A stretch of DNA of 45,136 nt, taken from the NCBI GenBank assembly GCA_023251555.1, contig JAHEYN010000021.1:1-45136 (forward strand). The letters run 5' to 3'. This DNA comes from Bacteroidota bacterium. GTDB taxonomy: Bacteria > Bacteroidota > Bacteroidia > AKYH767-A > JAHEYN01. The notes beneath the pieces were generated by a model. That model did not search any database and was not told the origin of the DNA. It worked only from the letters and a program-made list of their open reading frames with translations. Of this stretch, positions 25,368 through 34,423 are shown piece by piece. Numbering within the stretch: the stretch's first letter is position 1; every line of letters begins with the position of its first letter. Made by a program: the position numbers and the translations under genes.

Positions 25368-25891
25368 GCAGATTTCATGCCGGGAAGTGCATACTCTTTT
25401 TTTTGATTTCATGCCTGGTGACATTCACCGCATGTAAGAAGAGCACGATTAGAAATAATGCATGCTCCGCATCGTATATTTCCGGGAAAATTGATACTTC
25501 CTATTACGCCCTGCCTAATTTATTTACTCCCAATGGCGACGGGCATAATGACATTCTCTTTCTATTTACGAAAAATATTTCATCTATGAATCTGACTGTT
25601 TATGATGACGGGCTTTTCGGCAAAACCAGGGTCTTTGAAAGCACTGATCCGTCAGACGGTTGGGATGGAACATACAAGGGGAAGCCTGTATCAGAAGGAT
25701 CTTATGATGTAACTGTGAAGGTTACTACCACCAGCGGAGTTCAGTACGTCACTAACTCTTCGGTATGGCTCTTGAAATCCGCTTCATGCCTCGATGTTTT
25801 ACACCCGGAGAACTGCGCATGCGCCAGCCAGTTCGACGGAACGGGCAGTTTCAGCACTTCCCTGCCTGGCGGAGAACATTTCTGCAACTGA
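25364..25891 (+). CDS. Small lipoprotein with a gliding-motility CHU_C domain
   Basis: A 175-residue protein. The leader ends at TFTAC, with Cys24 as the lipid site. Residues 50-138 carry [33 protein letters not shown] and [19 protein letters not shown], the pattern of the CHU_C domain that normally sits at the very C-terminus of huge T9SS cargo as a type B sorting signal. Here it is nearly the whole protein, and a 37-residue tail with four cysteines (141, 151, 153, 174) follows it. It may be a structural adhesin-like domain rather than a sorting signal. Its ATG overlaps the cyclophilin stop. Confidence 0.82.
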   Translation: MSRFHAGKCILFFLISCLVTFTACKKSTIRNNACSASYISGKIDTSYYALPNLFTPNGDGHNDILFLFTKNISSMNLTVYDDGLFGKTRVFESTDPSDGWDGTYKGKPVSEGSYDVTVKVTTTSGVQYVTNSSVWLLKSASCLDVLHPENCACASQFDGTGSFSTSLPGGEHFCN

Positions 25892-25958
25892 TTCTCTGCA
25901 GCCGTCTTCCCGTCTCTTTTTCAACGTGCCGGTGTTAATAACAAATTTTATGAAACTC

Positions 25959-25987
25959 TTGCCCAATGCGGAAATAATCTATATTTG
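25959..25987 (+). promoter_or_regulatory. Bacteroidetes promoter of the parE-parC operon
   Basis: TTG at 25959 is followed, 18 bases on, by TATATTTG at 25980-25987, closely matching the TTG-N19-TAnnTTTG consensus. The ATG is 21 bases downstream, leaving a leader of about 15 bases. Confidence 0.7.
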
Positions 25988-26007
25988 CACCTCTTAAAAC
26001 GGTAAAA

Positions 26008-27873
26008 ATGGCTTCGAAAAAAGCAGAAGGAAGCGCAGGCGCCTACACCGAAGAAAGCATCCGATCGCTCGATTGGAAAGAGCATATTCGCCTCCGCCCC
26101 GGGATGTACATCGGTAAGCTGGGCGACGGCTCCTCGAAGGACGATGGCGTATATGTTCTCCTCAAGGAGGCTATAGACAATTGCATTGACGAGTTTACAA
26201 TGGGCTTCGGAAAGACCGTTGAGATTAACATAGAAAACGGAAAGGTTGAGGTGCGTGATTACGGAAGAGGCGTTCCCCTTGGAAAAGTCGTTGATGTGGT
26301 CTCGAAAATCAATACCGGCGCGAAGTACGATTCTACTGTTTTTCAGAAATCCGTGGGACTGAACGGCGTGGGGACAAAAGCAATCAATGCCCTGTCTGAT
26401 TATTTTATGATACAGGCTTTCAGGGATGGGAAAACAAAAATTGCCGAGTTCAGCAAGGGAGAGCTTCGTAAAAACGAAAGGGAAAAAAATACGGACCAGA
26501 AAAACGGCACTCTCATTGCTTTTGTGCCCGATGCGGAAATGTTCGGAAGCTACCATTTTAACTCGGAGTATGTTGAAAATATGCTGTGGAACTATGTTTA
26601 CCTGAACGTAGGGCTGACCATTGTTTTTAACGGCAATAAATATTATTCCGAAAACGGACTGCTCGACCTCCTGAAAAGAAATCTCAGCGACAACCCGCTT
26701 TATCCGGTAATACACCTTAAAGACAAGGATATAGAGATAGCCTTCACACATACCAGCCAGTACGGGGAAGAATATTTTTCTTTTGTCAACGGGCAGCACA
26801 CAACACAGGGGGGCACGCATCTCGCAGCCTTCAGGGAAGCGCTTGTCAAAACAGCAAGAGAGTTTTACAAAAAAGACTTCGATCCCAGCGACATACGTTC
26901 ATCTGTTTTTGCGGCCCTGAGTATCCGCATACAGGAGCCGGTATTTGAGTCCCAGACCAAAACAAAACTCGGCTCACAGGCAGTAACTCCCAACGGCCCT
27001 AATCTCAGGAACTGGATCAATGACTTTGTAAAGACAGAACTTGATAATTATCTCTATAAAAATCCAGCGATTGCCGATGCCTGGCTCCAGAAGATACTTC
27101 AGTCGGAACGCGAGCGAAAAGAAATTGCAGGTATTAAGAAACTTGCCAATGAGCGGGCGAAAAAAGCAAATCTTCACAACAGGAAACTGCGCGACTGCAG
27201 GGTGCATCTTAATTCCAGGGAGGATCAGGCTCTTGAATCCACACTTTTTATCACTGAAGGAGATTCCGCCAGCGGATCGCTTACCATGGCAAGGAGCGTT
27301 GCCACGCAGGCGGTTTTTAGTCTCAAGGGAAAACCGCTTAACTGTTACGGTCTTACAAAAAAAATTGTGTACGAAAACGAAGAGTTTAATCTCCTCATTA
27401 ATGCGGTCGGAATTGAAGAAGGCATGGAAAACCTGCGCTACAACCGCGTGGTTATTTCTACGGATGCGGATGTTGACGGCATGCATATAAGACTTCTCCT
27501 GCTTACCTTTTTTCTCCAGTTTTACCCGGACCTGGTGAGGAACGGCCACCTGTACATTCTTCAGACACCCCTTTTCCGGGTTAGAAATAAAAAAGAAACC
27601 ATTTACTGTTATTCGGATTCTGAGCGTCTCAGGGCAATTGAAAAGCTGGGGCCTAAGCCGGAGATAACACGCTTTAAAGGGCTCGGAGAAATTTCGCCCG
27701 ATGAATTCGGGAATTTCATAGGGAAAAAGATCCGCCTTGAGCCTGTGATTCTTTCACAGGACACCTCACTCCATGAACTCCTTGACTATTACATGGGAAA
27801 GAATACGCAGGAACGCCAGGACTTTATCATTGACCGCCTGCGGGTGGAGAAGGATATTCCGCTGCCTGCCTGA
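26008..27873 (+). CDS. parE: DNA topoisomerase IV subunit B
   Basis: A 621-residue type IIA topoisomerase B subunit, which supplies the ATPase and TOPRIM parts for decatenating replicated chromosomes. Motifs in order: [16 protein letters not shown], the GHKL Bergerat fold [10 protein letters not shown] with VRDYGRGVP and [28 protein letters not shown] in the transducer, [15 protein letters not shown] (TOPRIM Glu) and [15 protein letters not shown] (metal-binding DxD), and [13 protein letters not shown] near the end. The length is of the short ParE form, not the long GyrB. parC follows 14 bases later, which with the parC features supports Topo IV over gyrase. Confidence 0.93.
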   Translation: MASKKAEGSAGAYTEESIRSLDWKEHIRLRPGMYIGKLGDGSSKDDGVYVLLKEAIDNCIDEFTMGFGKTVEINIENGKVEVRDYGRGVPLGKVVDVVSKINTGAKYDSTVFQKSVGLNGVGTKAINALSDYFMIQAFRDGKTKIAEFSKGELRKNEREKNTDQKNGTLIAFVPDAEMFGSYHFNSEYVENMLWNYVYLNVGLTIVFNGNKYYSENGLLDLLKRNLSDNPLYPVIHLKDKDIEIAFTHTSQYGEEYFSFVNGQHTTQGGTHLAAFREALVKTAREFYKKDFDPSDIRSSVFAALSIRIQEPVFESQTKTKLGSQAVTPNGPNLRNWINDFVKTELDNYLYKNPAIADAWLQKILQSERERKEIAGIKKLANERAKKANLHNRKLRDCRVHLNSREDQALESTLFITEGDSASGSLTMARSVATQAVFSLKGKPLNCYGLTKKIVYENEEFNLLINAVGIEEGMENLRYNRVVISTDADVDGMHIRLLLLTFFLQFYPDLVRNGHLYILQTPLFRVRNKKETIYCYSDSERLRAIEKLGPKPEITRFKGLGEISPDEFGNFIGKKIRLEPVILSQDTSLHELLDYYMGKNTQERQDFIIDRLRVEKDIPLPA

Positions 27874-27887
27874 CCTGAAAAACTGCA

Positions 27888-30128
27888 ATGGCAAAAAAAA
27901 AAATAACTCCTTCAGATAAACTGCTTCCGGTACCGGAAGCGCCTCCTGCTGCCCCTTCCCCCGAAAAAGGAACAGGGCTTTCGCATATCACCCCGGTTAC
28001 CGGCCTTTACGAGAACTGGTTTCTTGATTATGCCTCCTATGTGATACTCGAAAGGGCTGTGCCTTATGTTGACGACGGGCTCAAGCCCGTCCAGCGAAGG
28101 ATTCTTCATGCCATGAAGGAACTCGAAGACGGCCGCTTTAACAAGGTCGCCAATATCATAGGGCAGACCATGAAGTATCACCCCCATGGCGATGCTTCCA
28201 TCGGGGAAGCCATCGTGCAGATCGGACAGAAAAATCTCCTCATAGAAACCCAGGGCAACTGGGGAAATATATATACCGGCGATACCGCGGCTGCTCCCCG
28301 TTATATTGAGGCAAGAATATCAAAATTCGCTCTTGATGTTGTTTTCAACGATAAAACAACTTCCTGGAAGAAATCATATGACGGCAGAAATGATGAACCA
28401 TTAACCCTCCCCGTGAAATTTCCGCTCCTTCTTGCACAGGGAGTGGAAGGCATAGCTGTAGGGCTTGCCTGCAAAATTATGCCGCATAACTTCTGTGAAC
28501 TGATTGAGGCTTCCATCGCTATGCTCAGGAAGAAGCCCGTTAATCTCATGCCAGACTTTCCTACCGGTGGCATCGGCGATTTTTCCCAGTATAATGAAGG
28601 CCTCCGGGGCGGAAGAATCAGAGTGAGGGCCTGTATAGAAAAAAGAGACAGAAAAACACTTGTAATTACCGAGGTGCCGTTCGGCACTACCACCACCACC
28701 CTTATAGATTCCATCATCACCGCGAATGAAAAGGGAAAGATAAAAGTGAAAAAGATAGAAGATAACACCTCCGATAAGGTTGAAATTTTTCTTCATCTTC
28801 ATTCTGACTCATACGAGGATATTGACAAAACAATCAACGCCCTCTATGCTTTTACGGATTGCGAAGTGGGCATCTCTCCCAATTCATGTATTATCCGCGA
28901 TGACAAACCGCATTTTGTAAGCGTAAATGAGATTTTGAAAATATGCACGCAGAATACGGTACAGCTTCTGAAGAGAGAACTTGAAATTCGCCTTGCGGAA
29001 CTTCAGGAAGCCTGGCATTTTTCCTCTCTCGAAAAAATATTTATAGAGAAACGGATTTATCGCGATATTGAAGAATGCGAAACATGGGAAAGCATAATAG
29101 AAACAATTGATAAGGGCCTGAAGCCTTATAAAAAGCGTTTCAGGAGAGAAATTACCGTTGAGGATATTACGAAACTCACCGAAATAAAAATTAAACGCAT
29201 CTCTAGGTTTGATGCTAAAAAAGCGGATGAATATATCCGTTCCCTTGAAGATGAAATGGCTAAGGTAAATCACAACCTTGAGCATCTTACGGCTTATGCC
29301 GTTGATTACTATAAAGGCCTGCTTAAAAAATATGGCAAGGGAAGGGAGCGTAAAACAAAAATATCCGGATTCGGCACTATTAACGCCCGCGAAGTGGTTA
29401 TAGCCAACGAAAAGCTTTATGTAAACAGGGATGAGGGCTTTGCAGGTTTTTCCATGAAGAAGGATGAATTTGTGTGCGAATGCTCGGATATTGATGATAT
29501 CATTGTTTTCAGAGAAGACGGGAGTTTTATTGTTACAAAAGTTGCCGATAAAAAATATGTGGGGAAAAATGTCCTTCATATCGCTATCTTCAAAAAAGAG
29601 GAAGAGAAACAAATATATAACCTTGTATACAGGGATGGCCTGAAAGGAAATGTGATGGTGAAAAGGTTTGAGGTGGGGGGAATTACACGCGATAAAGAAT
29701 ATTCACTCACGAGAGGATCTGCAGGCTCAAAGGTCCTGTACTTCTCCATACAGGAAGGCAGTATGGGAGAGTCCGTGACCATTCACCTGAAACCTAAGCC
29801 CAAGCTGAGAAAGACAACATTTGATTTTAATTTTAACGAGCTGGCGGTCAAAGGAAGATCTTCTGTTGGCAATATTCTGAGCCGAAACCCTGTGCAGAAG
29901 ATTACCAGGATACCTGCATCCAAAGCACCGAAAGGAGTTATTCAGCCCGTTGCGCCTCCCGTTGACAAGGCTGTGCCTGATGCCCCGCCTCCCGTTCCCG
30001 GCTCTCCCGGGAAGGACAGGAAGCCGGCCTCACCGCCTGTTTCTAAAGCTGCAACTCCGCAACCGGCGAAAAAATCCAGACGGGGGAAGTCTAAAAAAAG
30101 TCCTCCCGATCAGATGAAACTTTTTTAA
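27888..30128 (+). CDS. parC: DNA topoisomerase IV subunit A
   Basis: A 746-residue type IIA topoisomerase A subunit. The breakage-reunion domain has YASYVILERAVPYVDDGLKP, QRRILHAMKELEDGRFNKVA, YHPHGDASIGEAIV and AAPRYIEARIS with the catalytic tyrosine at residue 139. The C-terminal beta-pinwheel is short and lacks a recognisable GyrA box, so it is assigned as ParC. After about residue 665 a roughly 80-residue tail rich in Pro, Ala and Lys ends in a lysine-rich stretch and MKLF. The stop TAA is formed by the first bases of repeat copy E, so the repeat touches the end of the gene. Confidence 0.92.
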   Translation: MAKKKITPSDKLLPVPEAPPAAPSPEKGTGLSHITPVTGLYENWFLDYASYVILERAVPYVDDGLKPVQRRILHAMKELEDGRFNKVANIIGQTMKYHPHGDASIGEAIVQIGQKNLLIETQGNWGNIYTGDTAAAPRYIEARISKFALDVVFNDKTTSWKKSYDGRNDEPLTLPVKFPLLLAQGVEGIAVGLACKIMPHNFCELIEASIAMLRKKPVNLMPDFPTGGIGDFSQYNEGLRGGRIRVRACIEKRDRKTLVITEVPFGTTTTTLIDSIITANEKGKIKVKKIEDNTSDKVEIFLHLHSDSYEDIDKTINALYAFTDCEVGISPNSCIIRDDKPHFVSVNEILKICTQNTVQLLKRELEIRLAELQEAWHFSSLEKIFIEKRIYRDIEECETWESIIETIDKGLKPYKKRFRREITVEDITKLTEIKIKRISRFDAKKADEYIRSLEDEMAKVNHNLEHLTAYAVDYYKGLLKKYGKGRERKTKISGFGTINAREVVIANEKLYVNRDEGFAGFSMKKDEFVCECSDIDDIIVFREDGSFIVTKVADKKYVGKNVLHIAIFKKEEEKQIYNLVYRDGLKGNVMVKRFEVGGITRDKEYSLTRGSAGSKVLYFSIQEGSMGESVTIHLKPKPKLRKTTFDFNFNELAVKGRSSVGNILSRNPVQKITRIPASKAPKGVIQPVAPPVDKAVPDAPPPVPGSPGKDRKPASPPVSKAATPQPAKKSRRGKSKKSPPDQMKLF

Positions 30129-30210
30129 TCCGCCTTCGCGTTCCGCTACGGCGGACGAGAAGGTCTGGTTTAATTCCCCGGAGTTTGCTCCTGGGTTAAT
30201 ACCAATTTTA
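30125..30210 (+). repeat. Palindromic dispersed repeat, copy E
   Basis: Opens TTAATCCGCCTTCGCGTTCC, keeps the GGCGGACGAGAAGG and TCTGGTTTAATTCCCCG blocks, has a short hairpin (CGGAG-TTTG-CTCCTG) and ends TTAATACCAATTTTA like copy C. The parC stop lies in its first four bases. Confidence 0.85.
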
Positions 30211-30321
30211 GGGTTTCTTATCTGTACACAAACCCCTGTACCTATAGACGAATTATGATGGTTGTCATAATTTAATTTGACCGATTGCAGTAAAATTGTT
30301 GTCCTTTTTCCAGGGAAGAAC

Positions 30322-31227
30322 ATGAGCCGGCGTAAAGAAGAAAGAACAAACAAAAGTAAAAAACTTGTAATTGCAGGTCCCTGCAGCGTGGAAAGTGAAG
30401 AGCAGATTCACTTTCTGGCCGGTTTGCTTTCAGATATCAAACAGGTGCAGGTTCTCCGCGGGGGAATATGGAAGGCAAGGACCAGGCCGGGAGGCTTTGA
30501 GGGACACGGTAATATTGCGCTGAAGTGGCTTTCGGAGGCAGGTAAGGCGCATAATCTTCTCACTGCAACGGAGGTTGCGACCCCGGCACACGCCGAAGAA
30601 GCGCTTAAGCAGGGGATTGATATTCTCTGGATAGGATCGCGATCCGTGGGCTCCCCTTTTGTTGTAGAAGATCTGGCTGAGTCAATTTCGGGATGCAGGA
30701 ACAGGATCATGATTAAAAATCCGACCAGCCCCGACCTTTCTTTGTGGATAGGGGCTATTGAGCGTTTCTCACTGAAAAACATCCCGAATATTGGTGTGAT
30801 CCACAGAGGCTTTTCCACCAACTGGAAGTCGGAATACCGCAATGAACCCAAATGGGAAATTGCCCTGGAGCTGAAAAAAGTTTTTCCGGATATTCCTGTT
30901 ATCGTTGACCCCAGTCATATAGGGGGGAAAGCACGTCTGGTTGAAGGCATTTCCTCGTACGCCATGAATCTGGGTTTTGACGGGTTAATGGTGGAAGTCC
31001 ACGAGGACCCCGGGAAAGCCCTTACCGATTCACTCCAGCAAATCACCCCTGCAGCCCTCGGAAACATGCTGAAAAAACTACAGGGAAAAGCTTTGCGCAA
31101 GCCGGGAAAAAAACTTCTTGAAACGCTCCGTGTCAGGGAATGGATGAATGACATTGCGCTCACTCACCGCCTACTCACCGAAGCAAAGGCCGGCCTTTCA
31201 GTAAAAACGAAGTCAATAAAAGTTTAA
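30322..31227 (+). CDS. 3-deoxy-7-phosphoheptulonate (DAHP) synthase, without a visible chorismate mutase domain
   Basis: A 301-residue enzyme joining phosphoenolpyruvate and erythrose 4-phosphate, the first step of the shikimate pathway. It has KKLVIAGPCSVESEEQIH at the N-terminus, the RTRPGGFEGHG loop, IGSRSVGSPFVVEDLAES, MIKNPTSPDLSLWIGAIERF, GVIHRGFST and VDPSHIGGKARLV. The common Bacteroidetes form is fused to a C-terminal chorismate mutase of about 90 residues. Here only about 45 basic residues follow the LTPxxL region and no mutase motif is visible. I take the ATG at 30322; a TTG at 30277 is in frame. It lies five bases before an unknown gene and near a chorismatase-like gene. Confidence 0.9.
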   Translation: MSRRKEERTNKSKKLVIAGPCSVESEEQIHFLAGLLSDIKQVQVLRGGIWKARTRPGGFEGHGNIALKWLSEAGKAHNLLTATEVATPAHAEEALKQGIDILWIGSRSVGSPFVVEDLAESISGCRNRIMIKNPTSPDLSLWIGAIERFSLKNIPNIGVIHRGFSTNWKSEYRNEPKWEIALELKKVFPDIPVIVDPSHIGGKARLVEGISSYAMNLGFDGLMVEVHEDPGKALTDSLQQITPAALGNMLKKLQGKALRKPGKKLLETLRVREWMNDIALTHRLLTEAKAGLSVKTKSIKV

Positions 31228-31232
31228 AACTG

Positions 31233-33188
31233 ATGCCCATGTCCTCCGGTAATGAAATCATTTATTCGTTAATCAGGAGGAGCAGGAACAGGGCAGGTCG
31301 CATTCTGGCGGGAGATTTGTCGTCTGTATGGACATACAGGACAGCCAGGCAGTTGCAGGATCGCATGAATCATTTTTCATGTACCTGGGTGGCCATTCTC
31401 GTAGATGAAAACACCTGCTTTGAAAAAATTCCCCGACTGCTTCCGCCGCATGTTAAAATAGCCGGGTACTACAGCTTTTCGCTTGATACAATAGGAACAA
31501 CCGTCAATGGATTTACCGTTCAGCCGGTGATGCAGGGAAAAGTCCCCGTGGAGGTTGACGCATGGCTGCTGTTTGCCCATAATGATTTTGCAGGTTATTC
31601 CCTCAGCAGCTTTCTTCTTGAAACGGGAAAGGCGCAACAGGCGGTATTATGGGGGCTTAATTCCCCGTCAGGAACGACGTACTACTCTTATATTGATTTC
31701 TTTCATAATGAGCAGCAGAAAACCATAGTGCAGATTCATAATTATTTTAAAAGATGTTATGGGATACCTTTTCCGGTCGATATAAAATATACGCTGAGAT
31801 CTTTGTCAGGAGAGATTGCCTCTGCCGGGCAGTTCATCATTCCTCCAAATGGAGTGTACACTGTTTCGGGCAGCGATTTTAAGATTTCTTCATTTGAAGG
31901 TTATCTTGAAATAGAATTTGATATCACTACCCGTGTGATGCCCTTCCTGCATTATTACGCTACTTATATCTCTGAAAATTCTATTGCATGCAACCATCAG
32001 TCGGGGCTGGGTCTGCAGCAGGCAGGGAGTGTCTTTGCAAGAGGCTATATCCCGGCTGATGAGAAAGAAACAATGATGCTCTGTCTTTTCCAGAGGCATT
32101 ATGATCAGCCTGTTGTAACAAAGGGTACACTACGTTATACGGAGGGCTCTTCTGAAAAGATCCTTACAAAAGAACTTCCGGGCGTAAAGAAAAATCATGT
32201 GATTTACACAGACGTTAAAAAACTGTTTCCTGAAATTGACTTCACTAAGATCACTGGTCCTTCCCTGTACGTGAGCTCTCCCGTGCCCCTGCACAGGCCT
32301 AACTTTTTCTATAAGCGCTATGATGCGGAAGGCTTTTATGATGTGACCCATTCGGCTGGAGAACAGGAGGTTGCTGCCGTATATACAAAGGGAGAGTTAA
32401 AAAAGATAGAAGAAATGGGCTATATTCCCCTGCAAACAGGCTGCCTGGTAATGCCGCCGGGAATGGGAATTACCTCCTTAGTGGGTTTATGGCAGAATGC
32501 TAATGATAGGATAAGAAAATTCTGTTTTGAATTTTATGATACCGGGGGGGATCTGAAGTTTTCCAGAGAAGAAGTTTTTGATCCAGCACATGGAACCTAT
32601 CTCAATATTAACAGGTATCTTGAAAAGTACAATGTTGAGCTTTCTGCAGGGACATTTATTATGCGTGCTGCAGAGAGCTCCGGCAATATTCCCAAAGGCT
32701 TTCTTGCCAACGTCGGATACAGATCGGAGAAAAGAGATTACATGTCAAGCACTGCCACCGGCCTTGGCTTTGCTAATTCTTCATTTTATTTTAACGGAGG
32801 TCCGTCAGGCTATATAGGAAAAGGCGTTTTACACACTTCTGATATCTACGGACCCGGGAGGGTTTCGGATGATTTTGACACCTGTTTTCTTCTCGGATGT
32901 CCTTCTTCTGAAAAGGAAGCAAAGAAAAAACAGGTCAGCTATGAAATCAGCATATATAACAGCATGGGAGAGGAGCGTAAGCTTAATAAAAAAATTTTCA
33001 TGCAGGGCTCGGCGTTTCTCAGCTTGTCTGAGCTGGTAAAAGAAAGCAAGCATTATTCTGATGATGGTTCCTATTGTGTATGGTTTTATTCACCCGAAGC
33101 CTTTATTTATGCGTACTGGCTTTTGTACCGTAAGTCTGACGGGGCCATTACCGTTGAACATTGCTACGGCGGAAAATACGGCTTATGA
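31233..33188 (+). CDS. Unrecognised 651-residue protein with four similar beta-rich repeats
   Basis: I recognise no family. There is no signal peptide, so it is probably cytoplasmic. Residues 48-145 look like a small alpha/beta domain (WVAILVDEN, HVKIAGYYSF, VDAWLLFAHNDFAG). After that four segments share one plan, at about 163-258, 281-378, 415-512 and 548-648. Each starts with a strand such as IVQIHNYF, LCLFQRHY, LWQNANDR or ISIYNSMG, continues with a charged-turn strand pair, then a hydrophobic YIEIEF/CVWFYS-like strand and an aromatic (YYATYIS, YAYWLLY) strand. It sits five bases after the DAHP synthase gene, and its stop overlaps the start of the chorismatase-like gene (ATGA), so a shared pathway is likely; a scaffold or ligand-binding role is only a guess. 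Confidence 0.7.
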   Translation: MPMSSGNEIIYSLIRRSRNRAGRILAGDLSSVWTYRTARQLQDRMNHFSCTWVAILVDENTCFEKIPRLLPPHVKIAGYYSFSLDTIGTTVNGFTVQPVMQGKVPVEVDAWLLFAHNDFAGYSLSSFLLETGKAQQAVLWGLNSPSGTTYYSYIDFFHNEQQKTIVQIHNYFKRCYGIPFPVDIKYTLRSLSGEIASAGQFIIPPNGVYTVSGSDFKISSFEGYLEIEFDITTRVMPFLHYYATYISENSIACNHQSGLGLQQAGSVFARGYIPADEKETMMLCLFQRHYDQPVVTKGTLRYTEGSSEKILTKELPGVKKNHVIYTDVKKLFPEIDFTKITGPSLYVSSPVPLHRPNFFYKRYDAEGFYDVTHSAGEQEVAAVYTKGELKKIEEMGYIPLQTGCLVMPPGMGITSLVGLWQNANDRIRKFCFEFYDTGGDLKFSREEVFDPAHGTYLNINRYLEKYNVELSAGTFIMRAAESSGNIPKGFLANVGYRSEKRDYMSSTATGLGFANSSFYFNGGPSGYIGKGVLHTSDIYGPGRVSDDFDTCFLLGCPSSEKEAKKKQVSYEISIYNSMGEERKLNKKIFMQGSAFLSLSELVKESKHYSDDGSYCVWFYSPEAFIYAYWLLYRKSDGAITVEHCYGGKYGL

Positions 33189-34354
33189 TCTCGCATAATA
33201 AAGTCAATTCTAACGTCCGCTGCTCTGTTTATCCGGGGCGGGATGGGTTTACTGAATATTTCTTTGTAATAACATGCCGTGATAAAAAAGACTTTTCATA
33301 TATTCTTAATGATTTGGAGAAATCACTCAGGCATGCGGTATCGGAGTTTGATATTCCGGTTGAAAGCTGCGTATTTTCGAGGTTCTATCTCTCCGACATA
33401 GCTAACCAGGAAAATATTCTGCGGAACTCCACGGTTTATAATTCCCTGAGCTGCTCATCACGTTCTCTTATAGAACAGCCTCCGGTAGATGGTAAAGTAA
33501 CGCTCTTAACATATCACCTTTCTCCCGTGAGTTTATACAGGCCGTTGAAAAAAATCAGGGGCAGTGGAGAGGAGAATCTGTTTCTGAAAACCCAAAACTA
33601 TTCCCTTTTATATACGGTTAACAGCACAGCACCGGCTCCAGGGAAACCCTCGGTACAAACAGAAAAGATATTCAGGAAGTATAAGAAGAATATTTCTTTG
33701 CGAAAGATGACTCTTCTCAGGAATACCATCAGGACATGGATTTATGTACGGGATATTGACAATAATTACATGAAGATGTCTGACAGCCGGAAAAGACTCT
33801 TCAGGCAGGAAGGGCTTAATTTCCGTACTCGCTACATTGCCAGCACGGGAATAGAAGCAAGGATGAATAACCATTCCTCTCTTGTTTCAATGGATGCGAT
33901 ATCCTTATCAGGCATTGACAGGGAGCAGATCGTCAGCATGCATGCTCCCGGTAAGATGGGTTCCACCCACGACTATGGTGTAACATTTGAAAGGGGAACA
34001 AGGGTCAGGTTTGGCGACAGGTCTCATCTGTATATATCCGGTACGGCAAGCATCAACACTGCCGGCAATATCCTCCACCTGTACGATCCGGAGGGGCAGG
34101 CCCGGCGCACAATTAAAAATATCAGGGCGCTTTTATCAGCACAGGGAGCAGGTTTCATGGATGTCGCATACATGATAGTGTACCTTAGAAACACCGGTGA
34201 TGCATCCGTTGTTTCCAAAGTAGTCACGGAATCCGTTCCCGGGAATATTCCTTTGGTTTTTGTGCAGGCTGCAGTATGCAGGCCTGGCTGGTTGGTGGAA
34301 ATAGAATGTGTGGCTGTTAAGCCCGACAAAAACGGATTCAAGCCCTTCGCATGA
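33185..34354 (+). CDS. Chorismatase-family protein (FkbO/Hyg5/XanB2-like)
   Basis: A 389-residue protein with two Rid-fold halves. The N-terminal half has GFTEYFFVITC and CVFSRFYLSDIANQ. The C-terminal half has RTWIYVRDIDNNY (183-195), RYIASTGIEAR (216-226), STHDYGVTFERGTRVRFGDR (260-279), LYISGTASINTAGNIL, IVYLRNTGDA and CRPGWLVEIEC (365-375). These match chorismatases, which split chorismate into pyruvate plus 3- or 4-hydroxybenzoate or a dihydroxycyclohexadiene acid. Glutamates 372 and 374 lie where the family's catalytic Glu is expected. Product type cannot be told. The ATG at 33185 overlaps the upstream stop; the longer TTG start at 33161 is less likely. A DAHP synthase lies two genes upstream. 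Confidence 0.85.
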   Translation: MISHNKVNSNVRCSVYPGRDGFTEYFFVITCRDKKDFSYILNDLEKSLRHAVSEFDIPVESCVFSRFYLSDIANQENILRNSTVYNSLSCSSRSLIEQPPVDGKVTLLTYHLSPVSLYRPLKKIRGSGEENLFLKTQNYSLLYTVNSTAPAPGKPSVQTEKIFRKYKKNISLRKMTLLRNTIRTWIYVRDIDNNYMKMSDSRKRLFRQEGLNFRTRYIASTGIEARMNNHSSLVSMDAISLSGIDREQIVSMHAPGKMGSTHDYGVTFERGTRVRFGDRSHLYISGTASINTAGNILHLYDPEGQARRTIKNIRALLSAQGAGFMDVAYMIVYLRNTGDASVVSKVVTESVPGNIPLVFVQAAVCRPGWLVEIECVAVKPDKNGFKPFA

Positions 34355-34423
34355 CGTTGCTTCAGGAGGCCGCTTTTTTCCTTTACTGCTTTGTATTACA
34401 TTTACAACATGCCCTCCGCCCGG

